The position numbers and the translations under genes were made by a program. From Bifidobacterium pseudocatenulatum DSM 20438 = JCM 1200 = LMG 10505 (GTDB taxonomy: Bacteria; Actinomycetota; Actinomycetes; Actinomycetales; Bifidobacteriaceae), in assembly GCF_001025215.1 (NCBI RefSeq), contig NZ_AP012330.1:248001-312000 (forward strand): DNA of 64,000 nucleotides, in the 5' to 3' direction. The notes under the pieces are model-generated. The model had not been told where the DNA came from and did no database searches. It was given only the letters and a program-made list of their open reading frames with translations. Within the stretch, counting starts at the first letter, position 1, and the number at the start of each line of letters is the position of its first letter. Of this stretch, positions 17,311-26,492 are shown one piece after another.

Positions 17311-18164
17311 ATCATACTGAAGCAATGCCCCCGCAGCTGCGTGCCGCCCGCGTGCGCAAGCAGCGCGTGATCAAGGCGATTATTCTCACGTTCACGCTGC
17401 TGTTCCTGTTCGTGCCACTGGTGTCTATGTTTGTGTTCACCATTCGACACCCGCTTTCCGGCAAGTGGAGTTTGGATCCGTGGATTGCGATTCTCACCGG
17501 CGATGGCAGCGCGCTTGGTGCTGACTTGTCCACATTGTGGAGCGGTCTTGGATCGTCCATGGGATTGTGTGTGGTGACTGTGGTCATCATGCTGCTGCTC
17601 ATGGTACCCACCATGGTGATCGTGCACATTCGCTCCAAGCAGCTGGAACGCGCCATCGAATGGGTGGCCACCCTGCCGCTGACCATCCCCGCCATCGTGC
17701 TCGTAGTCGGCCTGGGGCCGATTTACCGTTGGCTCAGCGCCGACGTGCTCAGCACCAACCCGATCTGGCTGTGCTTCGCGTACGTTATTCTGGTGATGCC
17801 ATTTGCATTCCGCGCGCTCGCTGTGGGCCTCAACTCCATTGACGTGAAAACGCTGTGCGAAGCATCCCGCTCGCTCGGAGCCTCCTGGCCGCGAGTGTTC
17901 TTCCGTGTGCTCATCCCCAACCTGTGGCAGTCGATCCTCTCTGCATCGTTCATCTCCATCGCCGTGGTGCTGGGCGAATACACCGTCGCATCGCTGCTTG
18001 GACGCATGAACCTGCAGGTGGCGCTCTACCAGCTTGGCCAATCCAACTCCCAAATCTCCACCGCCATGTCGCTGCTGGCACTACTGTTCGGCGTGATCCT
18101 GCTGGTAGCCCTCGATCTTATTTCCGACGCACTGCGTAAATCCAAAGAAAGCAACGAATCATGA
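17301..18164 (+). CDS. ABC transporter permease 2
   Basis: Second inner-membrane subunit, 287 residues and about six hydrophobic segments, starting after a basic N-terminus near VIKAIILTFTLLFLFVPL. The EAA-type loop is EASRSLGASWPRVFFRVLIP near residue 190. The ATG at 17301 lies inside the last codons of permease 1, and the stop overlaps the ATPase start (ATGA at 18161-18164), so the three genes are tightly coupled. The open frame upstream of 17301 lies out of frame within permease 1 and is discarded. Confidence 0.9.
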   Translation: MAVNHTEAMPPQLRAARVRKQRVIKAIILTFTLLFLFVPLVSMFVFTIRHPLSGKWSLDPWIAILTGDGSALGADLSTLWSGLGSSMGLCVVTVVIMLLLMVPTMVIVHIRSKQLERAIEWVATLPLTIPAIVLVVGLGPIYRWLSADVLSTNPIWLCFAYVILVMPFAFRALAVGLNSIDVKTLCEASRSLGASWPRVFFRVLIPNLWQSILSASFISIAVVLGEYTVASLLGRMNLQVALYQLGQSNSQISTAMSLLALLFGVILLVALDLISDALRKSKESNES

Positions 18165-19342
18165 CTCTCGCTGATCAGAAAGCAACCATCGCACGCACTT
18201 CGGAAGCGTTCGTAAACGCCAATCCGAGCGCCGAAACCGTAACCCGAGCCGCACGCGAAGTCCTCAACGACTCCGCGGAACGCGGCGGCGGCGTGCAAAT
18301 GCTTAATGTAGACAAAATCTACCCAGGAGCCACCAACAAGGCGCTCGACAACTTCAACCTAGAAATCAATCCTGGTGAAATGGTCGTGCTGCTCGGCGGC
18401 TCCGGCTGCGGCAAATCCACCGCGCTGCGTTCCCTCGCAGGCTTGGAAGACATCCAGGCCGGCCGTATTCTCGTCGGCGGCCAAGATGTGACTGGCGTGC
18501 CCGTCAACAAGCGAAACATGGCCATGGTGTTCCAGGCGTACTCGCTGTTCCCACACATGACCGCTCTGCAGAACGTGGAATTCGGGTTGGAAATCCGCGG
18601 CATGGGCAAGACGGAACGCCGTAAGCAGGCCATGGAGAAGCTGGAACTCGTAGGTCTTGCCGATCAGGCTGGCAAATACACGCAGCAGATGTCTGGCGGT
18701 CAGCAGCAGCGTGTGGCGCTCGCCCGCGCACTGGCCGTGAACCCCCGAGTGCTCCTGCTCGACGAGCCGCTTTCCGCACTTGACGCCAAAGTTCGTGTGC
18801 AGCTGCGCGACGAAATCCGCCGCATCCAGCTCGAAGCCGGCACCACCACCGTGTTCGTGACCCACGATCAGGAAGAAGCGCTCACCGTTGCCGACCGCAT
18901 CGGCGTGATGAACCACGGATGTATCGAACAGATCGCCGACCCGCAGACACTGTACCGCCGTCCGGGCAGCGAATACGTGGCCACCTTCATTGGCCTGACC
19001 AACCGACTCCCAGGCATCACGAATGGTGAGGAAGCCGTGGTGTTTGGCCAGCGCGTGCCGTTGCTCGAAGCCTCCAAGCGCGACGCCTCCACCGTGCTCG
19101 TGCGACCGGAAAACCTTGTGATCACTCTAGCCGCAAACGATGGCAACATGGTAGGCGAGCATGGTCGCGTCGACATGGTGCACTTCCTCGGTGCGCTCGC
19201 CCGCGTTGACTTGACGGTTGCCGCAGGTGTGGGCCACCTGCCCGTCACCGTGCAGCTGCCGGCCAATGAGCTTCCTGCCGGCCTGACGGTTGGATCCGAA
19301 GTGGTGGTGGCTCCGCGTCCGATCGCCGCGCTCGCCGTATGA
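18161..19342 (+). CDS. ABC transporter ATP-binding protein (PotA/FbpC-like)
   Basis: ATPase of the importer, 393 residues. It carries Walker A GGSGCGKSTALR near residue 78, a Q-loop in VFQAYSLFPHM, the signature MSGGQQQRVALARAL, Walker B LLLDEPLSALD and the switch His in FVTHDQEEAL. After the nucleotide domain a C-terminal region of about 110 residues with RPENLVI resembles the TOBE regulatory domain of the CUT1/polyamine group. The first 45 residues before the ABC domain are extra. The start overlaps the stop of permease 2. A strong hairpin follows the gene. Confidence 0.93.
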   Translation: MTLADQKATIARTSEAFVNANPSAETVTRAAREVLNDSAERGGGVQMLNVDKIYPGATNKALDNFNLEINPGEMVVLLGGSGCGKSTALRSLAGLEDIQAGRILVGGQDVTGVPVNKRNMAMVFQAYSLFPHMTALQNVEFGLEIRGMGKTERRKQAMEKLELVGLADQAGKYTQQMSGGQQQRVALARALAVNPRVLLLDEPLSALDAKVRVQLRDEIRRIQLEAGTTTVFVTHDQEEALTVADRIGVMNHGCIEQIADPQTLYRRPGSEYVATFIGLTNRLPGITNGEEAVVFGQRVPLLEASKRDASTVLVRPENLVITLAANDGNMVGEHGRVDMVHFLGALARVDLTVAAGVGHLPVTVQLPANELPAGLTVGSEVVVAPRPIAALAV

Positions 19343-19387
19343 GCTGTTTCGTTGCGGACGCCCATGACGACGGTCATGAGATTGTAA

Positions 19388-19436
19388 GCTGATATTCAGC
19401 ATTCCTGTACTAAGGTGCTGAATATCAGCATTTTCG
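19388..19436 (+). terminator. hairpin after the ABC importer operon
   Basis: GCTGATATTCAGCA (19388-19401) pairs perfectly with TGCTGAATATCAGC (19416-19429), a 14-bp stem. Only ATTTTC follows, so the T tract is short; the stem also ends about 40 bases before the next gene and could protect or regulate that message. Confidence 0.6.
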
Positions 19437-19472
19437 TATATGCACCCCGTGCACGTCGTCGCAAAGGCAAAT

Positions 19473-20588
19473 ATGACGTTTCCGCAGTACCCCCAATATC
19501 CGCAGCGGCCGCAACAACCGCATACGCAGCAGAATCCACAACAGCCATCCCAATATCAGCAACAACCGCAGTATCCGCAGCCACAAGCCAATCCCTACGA
19601 ACTGTGGCTCAGGCGCGTGAAAAGCGTGTTCTCCCGCATCGGCGCAGGCATGTGCCTGATGGTGGTGATCTGGTATGCGCTTGCAACGGTGCTTTCCGGC
19701 ATGCTCTATCAGGTACTGCACACCACGAATCTGCCGAATTGGGCGGTGTATGTGGCATCGGATACCCCTTTGTATCTCGTGGCCATGCCGCTCGCGGTAC
19801 TGATTATGGGCAAATCGTCGGTCATTGAAACACGCAAGTTCGACATGAAGCCGGGCCAATTCTTCAAACTGCTGGTCATGTGCTTCCCGCTCATGTATGT
19901 GGGCAGTCTCATCGGCAATATGTTGGCGTCGCTGCTGTCCGGAGGCAAAGCCAGCAATTCGGTGAGCGATCTGGCCATGCAATTCGACGTGTGGAACGTG
20001 GTGTTCCTCGTAATTCTCGGACCGTTGTTCGAAGAATGGATCTTCCGCAAGGAACTCATCAGCCGCACGCGCAAATACGGCGAAAAAACCGCGATCGTGT
20101 TCTCCGCGCTGTTCTTTGCTCTGGTGCACATGAACCTGTTCCAGTTCTTCTACGCATTCGCATTGGGTCTTATGTTCGGCTACGTGTACGTGCGCACCAG
20201 CAAACTGCGTTATTCGGTGGCCATGCACATGATCGTCAACTTCATGGGTGGCGTGGTTGCGCCGTGGGTGGTGACGAACATTGACATCGACAGTCTGATG
20301 AACGTGCTGACCAGTGCGGAAAACGGCGACGGAACGGCCATGATGCAGTGGATGGGCCAGAATGCGACGGGAATGATGATATTCGGCATCTATATGCTGC
20401 TATATTACGGTCTGATCATCGCGGGCATAGTGTTGCTTATCCGCAATCGCAAGAACTTTGAATTCTATACCGCACCGGAAGAACTGCCTCGCGGCGTTCG
20501 CACGAGCACGGCAATACTGAACGTCGGTGTAGTTACTTACATTGTAGTGACGGTTATTATTACGTCAATCAATCTAATGATGCAATAA
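19473..20588 (+). CDS. CPBP-family intramembrane metalloprotease
   Basis: Predicted membrane protease (CAAX/ABI type) of 371 residues. The N-terminal 45 residues are almost only Pro, Gln and Tyr (repeats of QYPQ type), followed by about eight hydrophobic segments. The active-site motifs are present: EEWIFRKEL (the EExxxR motif), FFALVHMNL (FxxxH) and MHMIVNF (H near an Asn). The role in bifidobacteria is unknown; relatives process peptides or protect against bacteriocins. The ATG at 19473 has AAAGG five bases upstream. It converges on the mscS-type gene, with a shared terminator between. Confidence 0.88.
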   Translation: MTFPQYPQYPQRPQQPHTQQNPQQPSQYQQQPQYPQPQANPYELWLRRVKSVFSRIGAGMCLMVVIWYALATVLSGMLYQVLHTTNLPNWAVYVASDTPLYLVAMPLAVLIMGKSSVIETRKFDMKPGQFFKLLVMCFPLMYVGSLIGNMLASLLSGGKASNSVSDLAMQFDVWNVVFLVILGPLFEEWIFRKELISRTRKYGEKTAIVFSALFFALVHMNLFQFFYAFALGLMFGYVYVRTSKLRYSVAMHMIVNFMGGVVAPWVVTNIDIDSLMNVLTSAENGDGTAMMQWMGQNATGMMIFGIYMLLYYGLIIAGIVLLIRNRKNFEFYTAPEELPRGVRTSTAILNVGVVTYIVVTVIITSINLMMQ

Positions 20589-20600
20589 TTTCAGTATAAA

Positions 20601-20640
20601 AAAGTGCCGCATGTGGACTACTGCATGCGGCACTTTATAT
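20601..20640. terminator. bidirectional terminator between CPBP protease and MscS genes
   Basis: AAAGTGCCGCATG (20601-20613) pairs with CATGCGGCACTTT (20624-20636), a perfect 13-bp stem lying between two convergent genes, with A and T runs on its flanks. Confidence 0.85.
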
Positions 20641-20678
20641 ATATGGGTCAACCGCGATTTCTTATGTTCGCGAGGATA

Positions 20679-21506
20679 TTACGATTCTTTGTTAATGGCG
20701 CGATTCTCAAGAAAATCAGCATTGGCGATGGAACGTGCCACGGCGTTGATCATGTCGGGAAGCAACGATTCCGGCTTGGCGTACGCGCACACTTCGACAT
20801 TGATGCCGTAAGGGGAGTAGCCGGTCAGTCTTACTTTCGGAGGGAAGCGCGGATCGGCCAAATCGGCGGTATCGCGCTGCACGGCCTGAACCACCTGACG
20901 GGTCATCTCGTCGATGTCGGTACCGGCCTTGGCGGTAAACGGCACACGAACCAGCATTTCGTTGGACGGATTGAGTTTTTCCAGTGACGCGGTGTTCAGA
21001 ATCGAATTCGGAATGATCTTGATGTTGCCATTGCGCTCGCGCACTACGGTCTGACGCCAGTTGATATCTTCGACCACGCCATCGGTGCCCGCCACATTCA
21101 CCAGATCGCCCGGCTGGATTACACGGCCAAGCATCAGACCGAAACCGCCGATGATGTTCGCGATCGTATCTTTCATACCGAGCGACACCGCAAGACCACC
21201 AATGCCGAGCGCGGTGAAAATCGTGGTCGGATTAATGCCGAACACCGGCTGCAGCACAGTGCCCACAGCCAACGTCCACACCACCGCGCGCAGAATATTG
21301 ATGAAAATCGAAGCGTTCGGCACTTGCGAACGGTCCAGCACTTTACTCACGATTCGGGTAAGCGCCTTGTCGATAACGGCCGCAAGCAGTGCAACGACAA
21401 TGAGCAGAATGATTTTTCCGGAATTGGTTTTCAGCCAATCCACAACGATTCCAATCGGTTCCATAGTGTTCTGAAGCGTCCCTTCATAAGTTTGATTCGC
21501 ATGCAT
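20679..21506 (-). CDS. mscS: small-conductance mechanosensitive channel, MscS family
   Basis: Membrane channel that releases solutes on osmotic downshock. The 275-residue protein has a first hydrophobic helix (IILLIVVALLAAVI), a second (ILRAVVWTLAVGTVL), and the pore helix region with ALGIGGLAVSLGMKDTIANI, typical of MscS TM3. The beta domain follows, with QPGDLVNVAGTDGVVEDINW and RNGNIKIIPNS. Either of two in-frame ATG codons (21506, or 21464 giving MEPIGIV) may be the start; neither has a strong ribosome site. The gene is divergent from the DUF2974 pair. Confidence 0.92.
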   Translation of the reverse strand: MHANQTYEGTLQNTMEPIGIVVDWLKTNSGKIILLIVVALLAAVIDKALTRIVSKVLDRSQVPNASIFINILRAVVWTLAVGTVLQPVFGINPTTIFTALGIGGLAVSLGMKDTIANIIGGFGLMLGRVIQPGDLVNVAGTDGVVEDINWRQTVVRERNGNIKIIPNSILNTASLEKLNPSNEMLVRVPFTAKAGTDIDEMTRQVVQAVQRDTADLADPRFPPKVRLTGYSPYGINVEVCAYAKPESLLPDMINAVARSIANADFLENRAINKES

Positions 21507-21689
21507 TACTGGTGCGCGCGACTTGCGTTCGCTGCGTCTGCGATGCGTGTTCGCAACTTGTGTTCGCACATATCCTACAGTGCGTGGCTGAGTCGGTTTG
21601 AGCGTGGGTGTGCGGGGGCGTGCGCGAGAACATGTGGGAATGCGCGTGGTGACATGTGTCCGGAGCCGTGAACGGACTAAAGTTGAGGC

Positions 21690-22916
21690 ATGGGCAATGT
21701 TGTGGATTATGTGCGCCGCGAGTTCCGCGGGTTTGGCGAATTGGCGTTCAGCAATGTCGATTCCTTGGTGCTTTCCGAGCTTTCCTACATGCGATTGCCG
21801 GGCTTGGTTCCAGCATTCGGCGAGGCCAAGTCGGTGGCGACCGTGCCGATCCGTGACTTGCTGCGCGCCGAAAGCTACGATGAGATGTTTGTTTCGAATT
21901 CCTCTGAAATGAATGATTATCGGCTTTCGTTGCTGCGCGCGGTTTGCGAATCGCCGCGATTCCGCGGGTTGCGGGTGGGGGAGTATGACGAACGTTTGGA
22001 TGAGGGCGAGCAGCAGCAATTCGCTGCGATGACCTTCGATTTGGGTGCCGATTTCGGCTTATATGTTGCGTTCCGTGGCACTGACGGCACGCTCGTCGGT
22101 TGGAAAGAGGATTTTAATATGGCGGTGCGCTGCCCAGTGCCGTCGCAAGAATCGGCATATCGATATGCGGACTCGATTCTGGACAGGACGGAACGTTTCC
22201 TCTCGGCGAAAAAATCACCCGACATTATGATCGGCGGGCATTCCAAAGGCGGCAATATGGCGGTATATGCGGCCATGCAAATCACGCAAAGCGATATTGA
22301 AGCGACCGACGAACGCGCGCAACGGCTCGGACTGCTGCCGGCGCTCGGAGGAAGCGTGCCGGGACGCAACTGCAGAATCTCCCGCATCTTCTCGCATGAC
22401 GGTCCTGGAATGTCTCAAGTCATGGTGCATAGCCGCGCATATCAGGCAATCGCGGCACGAATCGACAAAACCGTGCCGGAATCCTCCATTATCGGCATGC
22501 TGTTGCAATCGCAAATCAAACCAACCTTCGTCAAAGCCGACGCCATAAGCATTCTGCAGCATATGGGATCAAGCTGGCAAGTGACGCAATCCGGCGAATT
22601 CGAGCAGGCAAGCGAGCTGACAGGCGGTGCGCAACTCATCGGCAAAACCATTGACGGATGGTTCGACCGCGTAAGCCAGGAACAACGGGAACGGGCCATC
22701 AACCAGATATACGACATCTTCGCAGCCGCGGGGTACGGTAATATCGCTGATCTGGTGGCGCATTGGACGGATTCGCTGCCGAAAATCGTGGCAGCCGCCA
22801 GAGGTACCGACGTGCAAACGCGCGAACTCATCAAAGACGTGTTCAAGGCGATTCCAGCCAGTGCGGCGAAAGTCGCTGTCGGGGAACTGCGCAACGACAA
22901 GGAGGGGGATGCGTGA
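21690..22916 (+). CDS. DUF2974 alpha/beta-hydrolase, first paralogue
   Basis: Predicted lipase-like hydrolase of 408 residues, function unknown. The nucleophile elbow reads GGHSKGGN with Ser185. The likely acid is Asp237 in SHDGPGM and the likely base His291 in LQHMGSSWQV, giving a complete Ser-Asp-His set. Also conserved is FRGTDGTLVGWKEDFNM before the elbow, typical of Mbeg1-like DUF2974 proteins. No signal peptide is seen. The next gene encodes a paralogue that overlaps its stop codon (TGATG), so the pair is co-translated. The upstream gene, mscS-like, is divergent. Confidence 0.85.
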   Translation: MGNVVDYVRREFRGFGELAFSNVDSLVLSELSYMRLPGLVPAFGEAKSVATVPIRDLLRAESYDEMFVSNSSEMNDYRLSLLRAVCESPRFRGLRVGEYDERLDEGEQQQFAAMTFDLGADFGLYVAFRGTDGTLVGWKEDFNMAVRCPVPSQESAYRYADSILDRTERFLSAKKSPDIMIGGHSKGGNMAVYAAMQITQSDIEATDERAQRLGLLPALGGSVPGRNCRISRIFSHDGPGMSQVMVHSRAYQAIAARIDKTVPESSIIGMLLQSQIKPTFVKADAISILQHMGSSWQVTQSGEFEQASELTGGAQLIGKTIDGWFDRVSQEQRERAINQIYDIFAAAGYGNIADLVAHWTDSLPKIVAAARGTDVQTRELIKDVFKAIPASAAKVAVGELRNDKEGDA

Positions 22917-24121
22917 TGGGCAATATTATTGACTATGCGCGCACGGAAACGCGCAGTTTCGAGGCATTGCCGTTCCGCGAGGCCGACGCATTGGTGTTGG
23001 CGCAGCTTTCGTACGACGAAGTACCGGAATGCGTGCTGCGATTGGACGATTTGGTAGCGAAATACGGTACGTTGCAGGCGCGTGCGAAGCAATTCGATAT
23101 TCGGCGTCCGATCGCATCGTTGCGTATGCTGCGCAAGCCCCCGTTTGGCGGCGTGACGATTGCGCGTGCCGATGACGAGCTGAACCACGACAAGCCCGTG
23201 GCCGACCATGATGTGGAGAACGTGGGATTGGTCGATCCGCAGGTGACGCACGACTTCTACCATGCTGTGGCGGCGAATCCGCGGTTTTCCGACGTTGAGA
23301 TGAGCGCGTATTGCGAGCAGTTCGATGGTGGTGCGCAAACGCAGTTCGCGGCAGTGACTTTCCGGCTGCCGTCGGGAACGCTGGTTGTGGCGTTTCGGGG
23401 TACTGATGATTCGCTGGTCGGATGGAAGGAAGACTTCAACATGGCCTTCCAATACCCGGTTCCAGCACAGGTTTCCGCAGCTGAATACCTGAAAAAAGTC
23501 GCCTCGCTGTGGGATGGGCCGATACTGCTGACCGGTCACTCCAAAGGTGGTAATCTGGCCGTATATGCGGCCATGAACGCCGAAGACGAGATCAAGGACC
23601 GCGTTGAACGCATTTACTCGCTCGACGGGCCGGGTTTCCCCGAAGAAGTGGTGAAAAGTTTCGAATATGCGAGCGTGAGCGACCGCATTGTGAAAATCGT
23701 GCCGGACTCCTCGGTGGTGGGCATGGTGTTTGAAACCCCCGAACGTTGCGTGGTGGTGAAATCCGACGTGGACGGCATCATGCAGCATTTCGCCTTCTCG
23801 TGGCAGATGCACGGGGGTGAATTCGCCAAGGCCGAAGATGTGGCCGACAGTTCGGTGGTGTTCAACAAGTCGCTGAACGGCTGGCTTGCGGGACTTTCCA
23901 AAGAACAGCGTGAGCATGCGGTCGACGCGCTGTTCTCCGTGCTTGAGGCTTCCGGGGCGGGCAGTATTTCTGCGATCGTGGCGGCCGGTCCGAAAGTGAT
24001 TCCTGAAATGCTCGGCACATATGTTGGCTTGAGCAGTGCGGATCGGCGCAACATCAATCAGGCGTTGGTGATTCTGTTGCAGGCGGCGCTCGCTCGCAAT
24101 CCGAAAGTTCAGCGAAAGTGA
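22916..24121 (+). CDS. DUF2974 alpha/beta-hydrolase, second paralogue
   Basis: Second member of the pair, 401 residues, clearly homologous to the upstream protein along its whole length. Both begin MGN(V/I)(V/I)DY, share FRGTDDSLVGWKEDFNMAF, the elbow TGHSKGGNLAVYAAM with Ser209, Asp237 in SLDGPGF and His291 in MQHFAFSWQM. An insert of about 25 residues near position 75-100 sets it apart. The ATG at 22916 shares its A with the previous stop and follows a strong AAGGAGGGGG, arguing for coupled expression and perhaps a heteromer. Substrate unknown. Confidence 0.85.
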   Translation: MGNIIDYARTETRSFEALPFREADALVLAQLSYDEVPECVLRLDDLVAKYGTLQARAKQFDIRRPIASLRMLRKPPFGGVTIARADDELNHDKPVADHDVENVGLVDPQVTHDFYHAVAANPRFSDVEMSAYCEQFDGGAQTQFAAVTFRLPSGTLVVAFRGTDDSLVGWKEDFNMAFQYPVPAQVSAAEYLKKVASLWDGPILLTGHSKGGNLAVYAAMNAEDEIKDRVERIYSLDGPGFPEEVVKSFEYASVSDRIVKIVPDSSVVGMVFETPERCVVVKSDVDGIMQHFAFSWQMHGGEFAKAEDVADSSVVFNKSLNGWLAGLSKEQREHAVDALFSVLEASGAGSISAIVAAGPKVIPEMLGTYVGLSSADRRNINQALVILLQAALARNPKVQRK

Positions 24122-24290
24122 AGCGCGAATGAGGCGTGAGTACTGTGCGAACGTGGGCGGGCACTGTTCGCGTAGCGTACTTGTGTTGTAAGCGTGAATT
24201 CGTATACGACATTTGCCGAAATTCGGTCTAGACAACTTGTACAATAAAACGTGGTTATGAGGCAACATGACTAATTATTAGGGGGTACTG

Positions 24291-24965
24291 ATGCCACGAC
24301 CACGTAGGGATTCGGAAATCCTGCCAGCAAAAGATCGTCTCGAAAACGCCTTCTGGGAGCTGCTTTCGGAACGCGAGTACAACAAAATCACCGTCACCGA
24401 CATCGTGCGCACGGCCGACGTGAATCGCAATTCCTTCTACTATCATTTCTCCGGACTGCCGGAATTGGCCGACTCCGCCATTCTGCACGCCGTCGAAGAC
24501 ACGCCAATGCCGGGCGTGCCAGGGCGGGATTTCAATCCTGACACCGAATGGCGCAAGCACGTCACCGCGTTGCTGCGCGATCCCGAACAGCGTCAGCGTC
24601 TCGACCGATTGGCCTTGCTGGCAGGTCCGCACAGCTCGCCGGAACTCGTTTCGTCACTCAAGGAATTCGGGCGACTCACCATGATTTCCGTACTTGGACT
24701 GGATGCCGACAACCTCGATCTGAAAACCGATCTCATGCTCGATTTCACCGTCGGAGGCATGCTGGCCGTACTGCAGCGCTGGCCGAAACTGCATGAAAAA
24801 CTGCCGCTCGACACCGTATTCAACGAGGACGTCGCCGTACTCGCGGCGGGCATGTTCATGTCAATGTCGAAAGCGGACATGCTCGAATACTGGCGCAGGA
24901 TCTTCAGCGAAGGATTCGTACCCGGCATGGCGATTTCGCAACAGCAGCCGCCGTCTACCAAGTGA
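24291..24965 (+). CDS. TetR-family transcriptional regulator
   Basis: DNA-binding regulator of 224 residues. The N-terminal helix-turn-helix is typical: NKITVTDIVRTADVNRNSFYY near residues 30-50, followed by YHFSGLPEL. The C-terminal ligand domain is not recognisable as a known subfamily. The ATG follows AGGGGGTACTG. An aminotransferase gene follows 118 bases downstream on the same strand, so it may control it or itself. The upstream region contains TTGTACAA (24237-24244), a short palindrome inside a likely promoter, which is a candidate operator. Confidence 0.9.
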   Translation: MPRPRRDSEILPAKDRLENAFWELLSEREYNKITVTDIVRTADVNRNSFYYHFSGLPELADSAILHAVEDTPMPGVPGRDFNPDTEWRKHVTALLRDPEQRQRLDRLALLAGPHSSPELVSSLKEFGRLTMISVLGLDADNLDLKTDLMLDFTVGGMLAVLQRWPKLHEKLPLDTVFNEDVAVLAAGMFMSMSKADMLEYWRRIFSEGFVPGMAISQQQPPSTK

Positions 24966-25083
24966 CCGTCGAAAGCCGGCTGTGATAATCCAGTGGTAGA
25001 AACGATATAGCGGCGTTTTTCCGCGGATTGTTCCGTGGAAAAACGCGAACGTGCGAAATGAACGAACGACGGGGAGGTTGTCC

Positions 25084-26274
25084 ATGATCAACGAAGCTTA
25101 CAAGGCCATGCTCGGCGGAAAATCCGTGATCCGCGAGCTGAGCGAATACGCGACCGCGCGCGGTGCCGAAATCGGCTACGAGAACGTGTTCGACTATTCG
25201 TTGGGCAATCCGAGCGTGCCCTGCCCGCAAAGCTTCACCGACGAAATGATCGCCCTGTACCAAGAGGCGGAACCGGTCGCGTTGCACGGATACTCGCCGT
25301 CGCTGGGCATTACCTCGGTGCGCACGGCCATTGCGGAAAGCCTCAACCGCCGTTTCGACATGGACTATACGACCGACTACATCTTCCCGACCACGGGTGC
25401 GGCCGGTGCGCTGGCCCACGCACTGCGCGTGGTGACCAAGCCTGGAGACGAAGTCATCACCTTTGCCCCCTACTTCCCTGAGTACCAGCCGTATGTCAAC
25501 GGAACCGGCGCGCACCTGACCGTGGTGCCGGCCGACACCGAAAACTTCCAAATCAACTTCGAAGCGTTCGAACATGCGCTGAACCCGGGAACCGCGGCGG
25601 TGCTCATCAACACGCCGAACAATCCTTCCGGAGCCGTCTATTCCGCCGAAACGCTGACCCGACTGGCTGAAATCCTGCGCGCCAAGCAGGTCGAATACGG
25701 GCACGACATCTTCCTGATTTCCGACGAACCATACCGTGAAATCGTGTTCGATGGGGGTGTGCAGCCGTACCCGAGCAAGTTCTACGACAACACGCTCTCG
25801 TGCTACTCGTACTCCAAGTCGCTGTCGCTGCCGGGCGAGCGCATCGGCTACGTGGCGGTGAACCCGCGCGCTACCGATGCCGAACTGATCGTGCCGATGT
25901 GCGGGCAGATCAGCCGCGGAACCGGCCACAACTGCCCAGGATCCAGCGTGCAGCTGGCCGTGGCCAAGGTGGTGGACGAAACCAGCGATCTTTCCGTGTA
26001 CGAGAAGAACATGAACCTCTTGTATGACGCGCTGGTGCGCCTCGGATTCGACGTGGTGCGCCCGGGAGGCACGTTCTACATCTTCCCGAAGGCGCTTGAG
26101 GATGATGCGAATGCGTTCTGCATGAAGGCCAAGGATTACGACCTGATTCTCGTGCCATCCGACAGTTTCGGCGTGCCCGGCTACTTCCGTATGGCGTACT
26201 GCATCGATACGGAAAAGGTGGAGCGTTCCATCGCCGCATTCGAAAAGTTCGTGCACGAAGTCTACGGCCGCTGA
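25084..26274 (+). CDS. class I/II aminotransferase (aspartate aminotransferase-like)
   Basis: PLP-dependent aminotransferase of 396 residues; the amino-acid pair used is not certain. Fold-type I features are a GNPSVP substrate loop near residue 43, INTPNNPSGAVYS near residue 175 (PLP-binding Asn), LISDEPYREIVF (PLP-binding Asp), and the Schiff-base Lys245 in YSYSKSLSLPGERIGY, with a final Arg in FRMAYCID. GGGGAGG lies 6 bases before the ATG. It is preceded by a TetR regulator gene and followed by a complex hairpin region without further genes. Related Lactobacillales and bifidobacterial enzymes are annotated as aspartate aminotransferases. Confidence 0.9.
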   Translation: MINEAYKAMLGGKSVIRELSEYATARGAEIGYENVFDYSLGNPSVPCPQSFTDEMIALYQEAEPVALHGYSPSLGITSVRTAIAESLNRRFDMDYTTDYIFPTTGAAGALAHALRVVTKPGDEVITFAPYFPEYQPYVNGTGAHLTVVPADTENFQINFEAFEHALNPGTAAVLINTPNNPSGAVYSAETLTRLAEILRAKQVEYGHDIFLISDEPYREIVFDGGVQPYPSKFYDNTLSCYSYSKSLSLPGERIGYVAVNPRATDAELIVPMCGQISRGTGHNCPGSSVQLAVAKVVDETSDLSVYEKNMNLLYDALVRLGFDVVRPGGTFYIFPKALEDDANAFCMKAKDYDLILVPSDSFGVPGYFRMAYCIDTEKVERSIAAFEKFVHEVYGR

Positions 26275-26320
26275 GCCCTGTGTGCGCTCGCTGGAGGAAT
26301 TCGGACGCAAATAAGCCAAA

Positions 26321-26360
26321 GGGGTGTGTATCTGCCTTATATATGGCAGAAACACACCCC
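26321..26360. terminator. two-part hairpin after the aminotransferase gene
   Basis: GGGGTGTGT (26321-26329) pairs with ACACACCCC (26352-26360), and inside it CTGCC (26332-26336) pairs with GGCAG (26345-26349). No T tract follows, so it may be a weak terminator or part of the neighbouring repeat, with which it shares the 13-mer TTATATATGGCAG. Confidence 0.5.
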
Positions 26361-26369
26361 TGTCCGGAG

Positions 26370-26471
26370 CTATCTCGCTTATATATGGCAGGTCGGTTGG
26401 CTAAAACAGCCAAAAACGTACCCCCGAAGTGCTGTTTTGCTGAGGACGTCTGCCATATATAAGCGAGATAG
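26370..26471. repeat. 102-bp element bounded by perfect 22-bp inverted repeats
   Basis: The arms at 26370-26391 and 26450-26471 are exact reverse complements over 22 bases. The 58-base interior forms alternative stems: TTGGCT/AGCCAA (26397-26413) and AAAACAGC/GCTGTTTT (26403-26438). It lies in non-coding DNA between two genes, after a further copy of the TTATATATGGCAG core at 26337. The form suggests a miniature inverted-repeat element or a long structured RNA hairpin. No target-site duplication was recognised. Confidence 0.75.
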
Positions 26472-26492
26472 GCGTTCTTAAGCTGTGTGGAG

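Noticed and set aside
22442..24268. 608-codon frame antisense to the DUF2974 pair
   Set aside because: Both plus-strand proteins have conserved catalytic motifs and a ribosome site; the antisense peptide has neither.
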